From Serratia sp. PL17 (GTDB lineage Bacteria > Pseudomonadota > Gammaproteobacteria > Enterobacterales > Enterobacteriaceae): DNA of 64,000 nucleotides. Every line of letters begins with the position of its first letter. The stretch's first letter is position 1. Made by a program: the position numbers and the translations under genes. The stretch covers positions 62,001-126,000 of the forward strand of contig NZ_JAFIBY010000010.1 of NCBI RefSeq assembly GCF_017832355.1, in the 5' to 3' direction. Below the pieces are notes generated by a model. It was not told where the DNA came from. It made no database searches and worked only from the letters and a program-made list of their open reading frames with translations. Shown here piece after piece: positions 1-8,804 of the stretch.

Positions 1-314
1 TGCAGGAACTCTCACTGGAAACGGCTGAACTGCTACGTGAAGGCGGGCCTTGGGGGCAAGCATTCCCTGAGCCGACGTTTGACGGGACATTCCGCATTTT
101 GCAGCAGCGGTTAGTGGGTGAGAAACACTTGAAGCTGATGGTTGAACCGATCGGCGGCGGCCCGTTGCTCGACGGTATCGCTTTCAATGTAGATACCACC
201 CTGTGGCCGGACAGCAGCGTGCGCGAAGTGGAACTGGCATACAAACTGGACGTTAACGAGTTCCGCGGTAACCGCAACGTGCAGTTACTGATCCAACACC
301 TCTGGCCACGTTAA
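1..314 (+). CDS. recJ: RecJ single-stranded-DNA 5'-3' exonuclease, C-terminal end (partial)
   Basis: Only the last 104 codons lie in the window (first complete codon at base 3, TAA at 312-314); the 5' part is cut by the window edge. The segment contains the RecJ C-terminal OB-like region, with a VEPIGGGPLLDGIAFN stretch and the terminal LLIQHLWPR. RecJ degrades single-stranded DNA 5' to 3' in RecF-pathway recombination and in mismatch repair. Identification rests on this tail plus the recJ-prfB-lysS order, which is conserved in enterobacteria. The DHH catalytic motifs are outside the window and cannot be checked. Confidence 0.93.
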   Translation, partial: QELSLETAELLREGGPWGQAFPEPTFDGTFRILQQRLVGEKHLKLMVEPIGGGPLLDGIAFNVDTTLWPDSSVREVELAYKLDVNEFRGNRNVQLLIQHLWPR

Positions 315-331
315 TTTACGGCGGCCTTAAT

Positions 332-364
332 CCGGGGTTTGCTCTGCCAAACCCCGGCATGTTT
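332..364 (+). terminator. Rho-independent terminator after recJ
   Basis: Perfect 10-bp stem CCGGGGTTTG / CAAACCCCGG (332-341 and 348-357) with a 6-nt loop, followed by a short T-rich tract (gttttc). It lies 18 nt after the recJ stop and before prfB, so prfB probably has its own promoter in 365-480. Confidence 0.8.
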
Positions 365-481
365 TCTTCCCCCCACAAAAACTAGCCAACTCGCTATAAA
401 CTGACGGCTGGATCCGCTAGAATTACCGGTTCTAATGGCATTTCGCCATCGACGCCATCAACGAAAAAGAACGCTAAAAAC

Positions 482-1580
482 ATGTTTGAAATTAACCCGG
501 TAAAAAACCGAATTCAGGACCTGTCCGCGCGGACTGCCGTTCTTAGGGGGTATCTTTGACTATGATGCCAAGAAAGAACGCCTAGAAGAAGTCAACGCCG
601 AGCTGGAACAGCCTGACGTTTGGAACGAACCTGAGCGCGCACAGGCGCTGGGTAAAGAGCGCGCTGCGCTCGAAGCCATTGTTGAAACCATCGATCAACT
701 GGTACAGGGCGGCGAAGACGTCACTGGTCTGTTGGAATTGGCGATCGAAGCCGACGATGAAGAAACCTTTAACGAAGCGGTCGTTGAGCTTGATCAACTG
801 TCTGCCAAGCTCGAGCAATTAGAATTTCGTCGTATGTTCTCTGGTGAATACGACAGTGCTGATTGCTACCTGGATATTCAGGCTGGCTCCGGCGGTACAG
901 AGGCTCAGGACTGGGCCAGCATGTTGCTGCGCATGTACCTGCGCTGGGCTGAAGCCAAAGGCTTCAAGACCGAAGTGATTGAAGAGTCCGACGGCGACGT
1001 GGCAGGGCTGAAATCCGCCACCATCAAGATCATCGGCGACTACGCGTTCGGCTGGTTGCGTACTGAAACCGGCGTACATCGCCTGGTGCGCAAGAGCCCG
1101 TTCGATTCCGGCGGCCGTCGTCATACTTCGTTCAGTTCGGTGTTTATCTACCCGGAAGTGGACGATGATATTGATATCGACATCAACCCGGCGGACCTGC
1201 GTATCGACGTTTACCGCGCCTCGGGGGCGGGTGGTCAGCACGTGAACAAAACTGAGTCGGCGGTGCGTATTACCCACTTACCGACCAACATCGTAGTGCA
1301 GTGTCAGAACGACCGTTCTCAGCATAAGAACAAGGATCAAGCGTTTAAACAGCTGCGAGCCAAGCTGTACGAGTTTGAGATGCAAAAGAAAAATGCTGAT
1401 AAACAGATGATGGAAGACAACAAGTCCGATATCGGTTGGGGTAGCCAAATCCGTTCTTACGTGTTGGATGACTCCCGTATCAAGGATTTGCGCACTAACG
1501 TTGAAACGCGCAACACGCAGGCCGTATTAGATGGCGACCTGGATAAATTCATTGAGGCAAGTTTGAAAGCCGGGTTATAA
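482..1580 (+). CDS. prfB: Peptide chain release factor RF2 (with programmed +1 frameshift)
   Basis: RF2 recognises UGA and UAA in the ribosomal A site and triggers peptide release. The ATG at 482 opens 25 codons that end at an in-frame TGA (557-559); reading resumes in the +1 frame at GAC (558-560) and runs to TAA at 1578-1580, giving 365 aa, the E. coli length. Visible motifs are the anticodon-like SPF tripeptide (RKSPFDSGG) and the catalytic GGQ loop ([11 protein letters not shown]). The residue before SGAGGQ is alanine, as in most bacteria, not the threonine at position 246 of E. coli K-12. lysS starts 9 nt downstream, so the two are cotranscribed. An annotation that begins at the internal ATG 732 would lose the first 83 residues. 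Confidence 0.97.
545..560 (+). promoter_or_regulatory. prfB autoregulatory +1 frameshift site
   Basis: The sequence AGGGGGTATCTTTGAC has the classical elements: an internal Shine-Dalgarno-like AGGGGG (545-550), the slippery codon CTT (554-556), and in-frame stop TGA followed by C (557-560). When RF2 is scarce the ribosome pauses at TGA and slips one base to read GAC, making more RF2. This is established for prfB across bacteria, and the elements are identical to the E. coli site. Confidence 0.96.
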
Positions 1581-1589
1581 GGAACAGAA

Positions 1590-3107
1590 ATGTCTGAGCA
1601 ACAACCACAAGGCGCCGATCAGGCGCTGGATCTCAATAACGAGTTGCAGTCACGCCGTGAGAAATTGGCCGCGCTGCGCGAGAACGGCATTGCGTTCCCG
1701 AATGATTTCCGTCGTGACACCACGTCCGACAAGCTGCACGCTGCATACGGCGATAAAGACAATGAAGAGCTGGAAGCGCTGGGTGTAGAAGTCACCGTTG
1801 CCGGCCGTATGATGACCCGCCGTATCATGGGTAAAGCGTCATTCGTTACGCTGCAGGACGTTGGTGGCCGTATCCAGCTGTACGTCGCGCGCGACGATCT
1901 GGCGGAAGGCGTTTATAACGAAGAATTCAAGAAGTGGGATCTGGGTGACATCCTGGGTGCGCGCGGCAAGTTGTTCAAAACCAAGACCGGCGAATTGTCT
2001 ATCCACTGTACCGAACTGCGTCTGCTGACCAAAGCCCTGCGCCCGTTGCCGGACAAGTTCCACGGTCTGGCGGATCAGGAAACCCGCTATCGCCAGCGTT
2101 ACCTGGATTTGATCGCTAATGAAGAGTCGCGCAAGACGTTCAAGGTGCGTTCTCAGATCATGGCGGCAATGCGTAACTTCATGGTAGAACGCGGCTTCAT
2201 GGAAGTCGAAACGCCTATGATGCAGGTGATCCCGGGTGGGGCTTCTGCGCGTCCATTCGTTACTCACCACAATGCGCTGGACATTGATATGTACCTGCGT
2301 ATTGCACCAGAGCTGTACCTGAAGCGTCTGGTTGTTGGTGGCTTCGAGCGCGTGTTCGAAATCAACCGTAACTTCCGTAACGAAGGCGTATCTCCGCGTC
2401 ATAACCCAGAGTTCACCATGATGGAACTCTATATGGCATACGCGGATTACAAAGACCTGATTGAACTGACCGAGTCACTGTTCCGCACCCTGACCCAGAA
2501 CGTGCTGGGCAATACTCAGGTGCAGTACGGTGATGAAGTGTTCGACTTCGGCAAGCCGTTTGCGAAGCTGACCATGACCGAGGCGATCAAAAAGTATCGT
2601 CCTGAAACCGATCTGGCCGATCTGGCCGATATGGGTAAAGCGGTTGCGATTGCTGAATCCATCGGTATCAAGGTTGAGAAGAGCTGGGGCCTGGGCCGTG
2701 TAGTGACCGAGATCTTCGAAGAAGTGGCGGAAAGCCATCTGATTCAGCCGACCTTCATCACGGAATATCCGGCAGAGGTTTCACCGCTGGCGCGCCGTAA
2801 TGACGTTAACCCAGAAATCACTGACCGCTTCGAGTTCTTCATCGGTGGCCGCGAAATCGGTAACGGCTTCTCAGAGCTGAATGATGCGGAAGACCAGGCG
2901 CAGCGTTTTGCTGACCAGGCTAATGCGAAAGACGCTGGCGATGACGAAGCGATGTTCTACGACGAAGACTACGTGACTGCGCTGGAGCACGGCCTGCCGC
3001 CGACCGCAGGTCTGGGTATCGGTATCGACCGTATGGTCATGCTGTTCACCAACAGCCACACCATTCGTGATGTGATCCTGTTCCCGGCAATGCGCCCACA
3101 GAAATAA
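1590..3107 (+). CDS. lysS: Lysine--tRNA ligase, class II
   Basis: Charges tRNA-Lys with lysine using ATP in the cytoplasm. At 505 aa it matches the E. coli LysS length. Domains: N-terminal OB-fold anticodon-binding domain (roughly residues 65-150), then the class II catalytic core with motif 2 ([15 protein letters not shown], followed by HNPEFTMME) and motif 3 near the C terminus ([12 protein letters not shown]). The start ATG is preceded by AAGGAACAGAA, 9 nt after the prfB stop, in the conserved prfB-lysS operon. A hairpin terminator follows at 3192. Confidence 0.97.
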   Translation: MSEQQPQGADQALDLNNELQSRREKLAALRENGIAFPNDFRRDTTSDKLHAAYGDKDNEELEALGVEVTVAGRMMTRRIMGKASFVTLQDVGGRIQLYVARDDLAEGVYNEEFKKWDLGDILGARGKLFKTKTGELSIHCTELRLLTKALRPLPDKFHGLADQETRYRQRYLDLIANEESRKTFKVRSQIMAAMRNFMVERGFMEVETPMMQVIPGGASARPFVTHHNALDIDMYLRIAPELYLKRLVVGGFERVFEINRNFRNEGVSPRHNPEFTMMELYMAYADYKDLIELTESLFRTLTQNVLGNTQVQYGDEVFDFGKPFAKLTMTEAIKKYRPETDLADLADMGKAVAIAESIGIKVEKSWGLGRVVTEIFEEVAESHLIQPTFITEYPAEVSPLARRNDVNPEITDRFEFFIGGREIGNGFSELNDAEDQAQRFADQANAKDAGDDEAMFYDEDYVTALEHGLPPTAGLGIGIDRMVMLFTNSHTIRDVILFPAMRPQK

Positions 3108-3191
3108 GGCCATATACCGAAGAGATTTCAAACCGCAGGAAGGTATAGCCAACACCCCTGCGGATTGAAAGACAAAGGGTATTAATATCAG

Positions 3192-3221
3192 CCGGTACAG
3201 GTCACTGTGCCGGTTTTTTTT
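3192..3221 (+). terminator. Rho-independent terminator of prfB-lysS
   Basis: CCGGTACAG / CTGTGCCGG stem (one G-T pair) with a 4-nt loop, followed directly by eight T residues (3214-3221). Confidence 0.9.
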
Positions 3222-3293
3222 CGCCTGATGGGGGAGGAGAGAGGAAAGCTACGCTAACTGCCTAAAACATCAGCAGTTACATGCTATCTTCGC

Positions 3294-3321
3294 TTGCCCA
3301 GCGGGGATAACCGGTTATAAT
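3294..3321 (+). promoter_or_regulatory. Sigma-70 promoter of tRNA-Gly
   Basis: TTGCCC (3294-3299) and a perfect TATAAT (3316-3321) separated by 16 bp, ending 17 bp before the mature tRNA 5' end. The short spacing fits a tRNA promoter with a brief 5' leader. Confidence 0.7.
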
Positions 3322-3338
3322 GGCAGCCGCACACCGAT

Positions 3339-3412
3339 GCGGGTGTAGTTCAATGGTAGAACGGCAGCTTCCCAAGCTGCATACGAGGGTTCGATTCCCT
3401 TCACCCGCTCCA
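3339..3412 (+). tRNA. tRNA-Gly, anticodon CCC
   Basis: 74-nt cloverleaf: acceptor arm GCGGGTG pairs with CACCCGC, anticodon arm GCAGC-TTCCCAA-GCTGC has CCC as anticodon, and the T-arm contains GTTCGATTC. The CCA end is encoded (3410-3412). It reads GGG codons and corresponds to E. coli glyU. The 3' end is unusual: discriminator T plus CCA merges with a long CAATC tandem repeat, so there is no normal trailer. tRNA genes are common integration sites, and an A+T-rich accessory block begins just downstream. Confidence 0.97.
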
Positions 3413-3505
3413 ATCCAATCCAATCCAATCCAATCCAATCCAATCCAATCCAATCCAATCCAATCCAATCCAATCCAATCCAATCCAATCCAATCCAATC
3501 CAATC
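3411..3505. repeat. 19 tandem copies of the pentanucleotide CAATC
   Basis: Nineteen uninterrupted CAATC units (95 bp). The first bases belong to the tRNA 3' CCA. Long perfect microsatellites of this kind change copy number by replication slippage. No gene reads through it in a plausible frame; translations in any frame are simple repeats. Confidence 0.98.
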
Positions 3506-3620
3506 TGTTCCTTAAGTCCCTTTCGCTAACAACCCAAAAGTCATGACGTATTTGAACGTGTGTATGCCCACAACCGCATTGCGGGGAAGAGCTTCTGTGG
3601 TAGCGCGGTTTGGTATTATT

Positions 3621-3650
3621 ACGCCTTCATATTGCTATGAAGGCGTTTTA
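3621..3650 (+). terminator. Hairpin terminator downstream of the tRNA/repeat
   Basis: Perfect 11-bp stem ACGCCTTCATA / TATGAAGGCGT with a 4-nt loop (3621-3646), followed by TTTTA (3646-3650). It faces the tRNA on the + strand and lies 41 bp past the end of the convergent mdtL gene, so it may serve both. Confidence 0.7.
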
Positions 3651-3691
3651 GGGGACTCGACGGTGGGATATGCCTGGCAGGGCGGGAGCGT

Positions 3692-4861
3692 TTACTCCTG
3701 AAGACATTCCCGCTGGTTAGGTACAGAGACCAGCACGATGGTGTTAGCGATGCTGGAAAACAGTAACAGGAAAATCAGCATATTCACTGCACTCACGCCC
3801 AGCATCCCCATTATCCAGATATAACCTGCCGAGAACGCGATCTGGCAAATGGCCAGCACGGAACTTGCCAAACCGGCATTTTGCTTAAACGGATTCAAGG
3901 CTTGGCTCATCAATATCCCGAAGCCCATAGCAAAACCGACACCGATCATGGCGAACCCGACGAGGTTTAAATAAGCATTCAGGCCCAGGGCTTGTGTGAG
4001 TGCAAAGATAACAGCACAGGTTAAAAATAGCGCTTGTGATAATAGCAGGAGCGTTTTTTGCCCAAATTTTGACAGGAGATAGGGCGTTAAAAATGAAGTG
4101 GCCATGCTAAAGCCAGCCAGCCCTGTCATTGATATTGAATACTGCCCTGTAGACAACCCCATCTGCCCCATTAATATGATTGGCGAGGTGTTTACATAGG
4201 TCAAAATTGCAGTGATAGACAAACAGGTAATAAATAGTCGGCTGATGAATAATGTTGATAATAAACTTTCGCCACTGATTATTTTACTGTTCGGCTGCGT
4301 CTCTTTATTATTATGGTAGGTTTCATCTAACCAGAATATACAGACTAAACATGAAATCCCAGCGAAGATGGCCATACCGGTGAAGAGGCTTGGCCATTCA
4401 AAGCTCATTAACAGTAAATACCCCAGAACCGGTGCAATAACAGGAACGATGCAAGTAATACCATTAATTACTGACAACACTTTTGAGCGTTTATCATCGT
4501 CCAGGGTATCTCTAAGAATGGCAAAGGTGACAACATAGCAGAAGCCGGCACCCACGCCTTGCCAAAATCGTGCAAAAAGAAATTGTTCGGCAGAAACCGT
4601 CAACGCGGCTCCGTATGACGCGCAGACAAAAATCAACGCACCCAATAATGCGATGGGTTTCCGGCCGAATCGGTCGGATACCAGTCCTGCGATAATCATG
4701 GTCGATGCCATGCCGGCCAAATAAATAGAAAAAGCAGTATGAAGGTCAACGGCAGAGGCATTTAAGTCTTTGGCAATGTCGGGTAAGCCAACAAGGTATA
4801 AGTCCACGCCCAGGGGGTAAATTAGCACTAACATAAAGCAACATGCGAGGTATTTGAACAT
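3692..4861 (-). CDS. mdtL: MFS multidrug exporter, MdtL type
   Basis: A 389-aa DHA1-family drug/proton antiporter of the inner membrane with about 12 hydrophobic segments. It aligns with E. coli MdtL from the N terminus (YPLGVDLYLVGLP against YPAGIDMYLVGLP) through the ARFWQGVGAGFCYVV motif C region and FAILRDTLDD. The loop motif is DRFGRKP. E. coli MdtL exports chloramphenicol when overexpressed. The gene is transcribed away from the biosynthetic-looking run that starts at 5567, across a 705-bp shared upstream region, which suggests it could export that cluster's product. A standalone drug pump is the alternative. Confidence 0.85.
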   Translation of the reverse strand: MFKYLACCFMLVLIYPLGVDLYLVGLPDIAKDLNASAVDLHTAFSIYLAGMASTMIIAGLVSDRFGRKPIALLGALIFVCASYGAALTVSAEQFLFARFWQGVGAGFCYVVTFAILRDTLDDDKRSKVLSVINGITCIVPVIAPVLGYLLLMSFEWPSLFTGMAIFAGISCLVCIFWLDETYHNNKETQPNSKIISGESLLSTLFISRLFITCLSITAILTYVNTSPIILMGQMGLSTGQYSISMTGLAGFSMATSFLTPYLLSKFGQKTLLLLSQALFLTCAVIFALTQALGLNAYLNLVGFAMIGVGFAMGFGILMSQALNPFKQNAGLASSVLAICQIAFSAGYIWIMGMLGVSAVNMLIFLLLFSSIANTIVLVSVPNQRECLQE

Positions 4862-5566
4862 ACTGACTTCCTGCAGATTTCAGATCATAAAGTGATAAAA
4901 ACGCCTAATCAACACAAACACATGCTCAAAAAGTATTTGCACAGAATGTCGCACATACCTTATGTATCAGTCGTTACGATGGCCGCTGCGCTTGTCAGGC
5001 ATCACATAAGATAAGTTACTTATTTTATCTTAATAATAGCCTTTTTCTTTGAAGATTAACGCTTAATGACGCTGAGCATGGTTCCAATTCATAGATAGAT
5101 CAAGGTTTTTTTAAGTGATCGTGAATATATATAACAAGCAAATAATGTTTATTGTTATAGTTGCTATTTAAAATAAAAAAAATAACTTTACATTAAGTTG
5201 CGCGTTTGTATACTTTGTTCGGAATTTGTAACATAAAGTAATGGGTTGTTTGGTTTTTATTGTCCGTTATTGAATAAGCACTTGTAATGACAACACGGAT
5301 AGTGACTGTAATAAATTGATAGGGAGTGTTATTCCCCCATGTATCCATTTTTCATACCATATGCATGTTTTTAAATTTTTGACATGCGCACTTCAAGATA
5401 CAGCTTTTATACACCTATCAGTAATGATCTGTCATCGCATGAAAAATTGAAATTAAATATGACGTGTCCTGGGTTTTTACAGCGTATATCAAATTACTTT
5501 GATATTGAGTGTAATAGTAATATACGAAATTATTTTGTTATTAACTAACCTCAAAGGAGATAATGT
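4862..5566. other. A+T-rich divergent intergenic region of the putative biosynthetic cluster
   Basis: 705 bp without a credible gene, much richer in A and T than the flanking core genes. It must contain the promoters of mdtL (-) and the 5567 operon (+). No clear -35/-10 pair or palindromic operator could be assigned by eye. A strong Shine-Dalgarno (AAGGAG, 5554-5559) ends the region. Such long A+T-rich upstream regions in enterobacteria are often bound by H-NS; this is inference. Confidence 0.5.
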
Positions 5567-6607
5567 GTGAGGCATTTATCACGGAATGTTAAGTTGTCAT
5601 CACTGGGACTATTAATTGATTTATCTGATTTTAATCTTAAAGACATTATCACTAAAAATAAATTCACCCTTTACAATCAAGAGATTAGTCCATATATCGT
5701 TAAAAGTATCGCTGAGGAAAATATTCGCAAACAGTTAGCCAATGATGTTGATGTTTACTCTGAGCTATCGTGGTTCTCAGAACGGCAGAAATATGGCTAT
5801 CTATTAATGAGGAATTGTTTTTCAACCGATAAATTACCGCCGACGCCTTGCAATGATGAAGCACCCGATGCGAGTTTATGGATTGAACCAGCGTCAACGC
5901 TAATGGCTATGTTAGGTGTCACAGGTCATACCGTGTCCTCTTATCTTAATGAAATGCAAGGCAGATTGGCGCATATGGTTATGCCCGCCAAGAATAATGA
6001 GAAATCGTGGTCTCGCTCTACAAAGTCCCTTTCCCCGCATACAGAAGTCGTCAATGGCCATTGGTCAGAAATGCTTCCTGATGACACAAGAAATCAAGTG
6101 ATTGCCCCCGAGGTTTTTGCCTTGGCCTGCCTAAGAAACCCGATTCAGGCAGCGACAACGGTTTGGTCACTGGATGATATTTTGAATAACTTAAGTTATT
6201 CAACGATAGAGCAGCTGATGAAGCCTGAATATATCGCCAGTAGCCAGTCCAGCTTTGATGTTGATTCAAAAATAGAAAATATCAGTGTGATTGGGGATAT
6301 CAATGGTCGACTGGTCATAAGATACAGCCATTCTAAGCTTGTCGGGATCAATGACGAAGCAAATGAAGCATTGGAAAAACTAAAAACACACCTGTCCGAT
6401 CCGAAATACATCAACAGAGTTGTCCTACAGCCCGGTGATGTTCTTATCATAAATAACAGGATTGCTTTGCATGGCAGAGATAACCTTTCAAGTTCTGCAA
6501 ATTATGATGGCAACGATCGCTGGTTAATTAGAATGTATGGTTTTTCACATAACTCGTGGAAAAAGCTAAAACACCTTCCAGAAAAACAACATATTGCTTC
6601 GGCTTGA
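5567..6607 (+). CDS. Fe(II)/2-oxoglutarate-dependent oxygenase, clavaminate-synthase/TauD-like
   Basis: A 346-aa protein with the clavaminate-synthase-like layout seen in amino acid hydroxylases such as VioC and AsnO. The iron triad is H158-x-E160 (SPHTE) and H302 (ALHGR), with the 2-oxoglutarate-binding arginine R318 in NDRWLIRMYGF. The HxE form instead of HxD is typical of arginine/asparagine hydroxylases. The expected reaction is hydroxylation or desaturation of a free or carrier-bound amino acid; the substrate is not predictable here. The start is GTG at 5567, chosen because AAGGAG lies 7 nt upstream; an out-of-frame ATG at 5563 opens only a 9-codon peptide. It is the first gene of a + strand run with a PLP enzyme 17 nt downstream, and its base composition is A+T-rich, suggesting transfer. 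Confidence 0.8.
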   Translation: MRHLSRNVKLSSLGLLIDLSDFNLKDIITKNKFTLYNQEISPYIVKSIAEENIRKQLANDVDVYSELSWFSERQKYGYLLMRNCFSTDKLPPTPCNDEAPDASLWIEPASTLMAMLGVTGHTVSSYLNEMQGRLAHMVMPAKNNEKSWSRSTKSLSPHTEVVNGHWSEMLPDDTRNQVIAPEVFALACLRNPIQAATTVWSLDDILNNLSYSTIEQLMKPEYIASSQSSFDVDSKIENISVIGDINGRLVIRYSHSKLVGINDEANEALEKLKTHLSDPKYINRVVLQPGDVLIINNRIALHGRDNLSSSANYDGNDRWLIRMYGFSHNSWKKLKHLPEKQHIASA

Positions 6608-6624
6608 AAACAAGGATGATAGGC

Positions 6625-7848
6625 ATGATTTCACCATTAGTTGGCAGCGACAGACTTTTAGACTCACATGGGCAACCTATTCAGTTTAGAAAGGGGAAAG
6701 GGTATCGCATAGAGGACAGTAACGGAAATCAGTACCTGGATTTTGTTTTGGGTATCGGGCCGGTTATTCTTGGTCACAGTCATCCAGAATTTAACAGAAG
6801 GCTGACTGACGCCTTAAGCTTGGGGTTGTCGTTCCCAGGATTTGGAGAGGTACATAGCCAGGTATCAGACGTATTTGAAAACGTTTATGTCGGCTATAAC
6901 GTTGTCTCTTTATTTAAAACCAGCTCCGAGGCAGTAACGGCTGCATTTAGATGTGCGATGATGCAAACAGAGCGAAAAAAAATCGTACGATGTGGTTTTT
7001 TGGGATGGCATGATGCCCAACTCTATATGTCGCCGAGCTGGCATGAAGCATTGGGCAGTGAGAAAAGAAACGATTTACGCTATTTGAATGGCATGCGCGG
7101 CGTCAGCGGTGAAGAGGCTGTTTTCAACTGGGTTAATGGCGACCTGACTGAGCTAGAACACATCTTGCAAGAACATGGAAATGATATTGCCATATTCGCA
7201 TTGGACGTATACCAGCTGGCTTTCTTCTCAGAAGAGAAGATTAAAGCGGCAATCGCCATGTGCAAGAACTATGGCGTGAAGTTGTTATTAGACGAGACCA
7301 AGACTGCGGGGAGAACGAACCCGGGTGGCTATCTGGCGAATAACGCCTCTTTCGATCCTGATTACGTGGTTTTAGGTAAGGCGATCGGTAACGGTTTGCC
7401 CCTTGCAATCCTTATGGGTAAGCCTGATAGCATTGCTGTCTACCGTGAAGCCCGTATTGGCGGTACTCACACCAAAGAAATACTTTCCCCTCATGCCGCA
7501 ATTGCTGTAGCAGAGATTATGGGGGAGTGTGACGGTTATAACCTGGTTTCCCAAGCGGGCAAGGCTATCGTCGCGACGCTCAACTTGGCACTTAAAGAAG
7601 CGGGTGCAGATAATTATGTGAACGCCAAGGCGCTTTTCGACAATGCTTTGTTTGACTTGGTCTTTAGTCAAGAGATCGTCAACAATTATGCGTTAAGAAG
7701 CCGTTTCAAGGCTGAGCTTTTAAAGAATGGCTTATTGATTATGGAAGGGCATAACTCCTTCGTTAGCCTTGCACACTGTGATCTAAACCATGACGAGTTG
7801 TTTAGTTTAACTTATGCAGCAGCGAAAAGTTGGGTAGCAGCGATGTAG
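6625..7848 (+). CDS. Class III PLP-dependent aminotransferase / GSA-aminomutase-like
   Basis: 407 aa in the fold family of glutamate-1-semialdehyde 2,1-aminomutase and omega-aminotransferases. The PLP lysine is K252 (VVLGKAIGNGLP) and the pyridine-nitrogen aspartate is D223 (LLLDETKTAGR). The substrate-side FKTSSEAV segment (97-104) replaces the usual NSGTEA of aminomutases, so the substrate probably differs from GSA. The ATG at 6625 was chosen over 6556 and 6616 because AAGGA sits 8 nt before it and the longer forms overlap the upstream gene. It follows the oxygenase by 17 nt, so the two are almost certainly one transcript: hydroxylation followed by transamination, amine migration or elimination. 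The exact reaction is unassigned. Confidence 0.8.
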   Translation: MISPLVGSDRLLDSHGQPIQFRKGKGYRIEDSNGNQYLDFVLGIGPVILGHSHPEFNRRLTDALSLGLSFPGFGEVHSQVSDVFENVYVGYNVVSLFKTSSEAVTAAFRCAMMQTERKKIVRCGFLGWHDAQLYMSPSWHEALGSEKRNDLRYLNGMRGVSGEEAVFNWVNGDLTELEHILQEHGNDIAIFALDVYQLAFFSEEKIKAAIAMCKNYGVKLLLDETKTAGRTNPGGYLANNASFDPDYVVLGKAIGNGLPLAILMGKPDSIAVYREARIGGTHTKEILSPHAAIAVAEIMGECDGYNLVSQAGKAIVATLNLALKEAGADNYVNAKALFDNALFDLVFSQEIVNNYALRSRFKAELLKNGLLIMEGHNSFVSLAHCDLNHDELFSLTYAAAKSWVAAM

Positions 7849-7976
7849 CCTATGGCGCAAACAGCACATTGGGGTGGTATCGGGTGTTTTTTGATGCTGC
7901 ACACCTCACCCTTTCACGGATTTAAAATATTGCCACGTGATGTGCATGAGTATTTTATTGGTTTCATTATTTTATA

Positions 7977-8540
7977 ATGCAAAGTGAGTATAACGTCATG
8001 AAAAATGAAATATCCAGTTTGTTAGAAGGCTATAAAACAAGCTATGCGAAAGAAGAAGAACATAAATGCAATATGCTGAATATTCTTCGTGAGCAAGATA
8101 ATGTCTTCTATGAAGAGTCAAAGCAGGGGCACTTCACTGCCTCCGCATGGGTGCTCAATCATGATAAAACGAAAGTGCTCTTGACGCTTCACGCCAAGCT
8201 AAATCGATGGTTTCAGTTAGGTGGGCACATCGAACCGACTGATTTGTCGTTTTTAGATGCTTGCTTGAGAGAAGCGCAAGAAGAAAGTGGTATCCAAAGT
8301 ATTAGTGCAGACGACGCTTTCGTCATTGATGTTGACATACATAAAATACCGGAAAACCCTAAAGCCTCTGCGCATCTCCATTATGATATAACCCTGTGTT
8401 TTGTTGCAGGCCAGAATGCTGAAATCAGTATGTCCAAAGAATCAAAAAAATTGGAATGGATCCCGGTTAATAAGGTTAAAGATATCACCGACGATCTTGC
8501 TGTTATCCGCATGGCAGAAAAAACGCTGCAATTGTTTTAA
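7977..8540 (+). CDS. NUDIX hydrolase
   Basis: 187 aa. The NUDIX box spans residues 82-106, beginning LGGHIEP and ending LREAQEESGI, so the metal-binding REx2EE core is intact; the spacing between the glycine and REx2EE is one residue longer than the strict consensus, as in the GGHxExxD subgroup. These enzymes hydrolyse nucleoside diphosphates linked to another moiety, or related phosphoanhydrides. The gene lies 128 bp after the PLP enzyme, same strand, same A+T-rich composition. The ATG at 7998 is an alternative start; neither has a good ribosome site. Its role in the cluster is unknown: it could process a nucleotide-activated intermediate or be a housekeeping-type passenger. Confidence 0.8.
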   Translation: MQSEYNVMKNEISSLLEGYKTSYAKEEEHKCNMLNILREQDNVFYEESKQGHFTASAWVLNHDKTKVLLTLHAKLNRWFQLGGHIEPTDLSFLDACLREAQEESGIQSISADDAFVIDVDIHKIPENPKASAHLHYDITLCFVAGQNAEISMSKESKKLEWIPVNKVKDITDDLAVIRMAEKTLQLF

Positions 8541-8618
8541 TTGTTATCGTTAGTGAAAGAAGGGGGCTTTGACATGTCGCGGAAGCACAGCTGTTATGTA
8601 AGCAGCCGAGGGCTTTTT

Positions 8619-8640
8619 AACACCTTTGCGGGGTGTTTTT
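8619..8640 (+). terminator. Terminator-like hairpin between NUDIX and phosphatase genes
   Basis: AACACC / GGTGTT stem with a 7-nt loop followed by TTTTT. It would separate the phosphatase gene from the three upstream genes, or attenuate transcription into it. A second short hairpin (CAATGGA/TCCATTG, about 8729-8757) lies between it and the phosphatase start. Confidence 0.55.
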
Positions 8641-8804
8641 CGCGGCATGTTCAATGTACCTCTTGTGGGGATGCCGGCGGGGCATGTGTTAATATTAACG
8701 GCTTGACGTGACGGCCCCAAATGTCTCAATGGAGGCGCTGCTATAAAATCCATTGTGGGGTTCGTTATCTTGAATTTTAAGTATGATTGATGTGGATATT
8801 AACA

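Noticed and set aside
819-1277. 152-codon minus-strand frame within prfB, and many similar antisense frames in lysS, kbaZ, the BisC-like gene, aas and ptsP.
   Set aside because: Shadows of well-identified genes in high-G+C codon usage; no family match and no ribosome sites.
3411-3505. CRISPR-like array.
   Set aside because: The unit is 5 bp with no spacers; no cas genes in the window.
3277-3529. Open frames on both strands running through the CAATC array (repeats of WIGLD or SNPIQ type).
   Set aside because: A 5-bp repeat without stop codons gives long open frames by itself; they overlap the tRNA and have no ribosome site.
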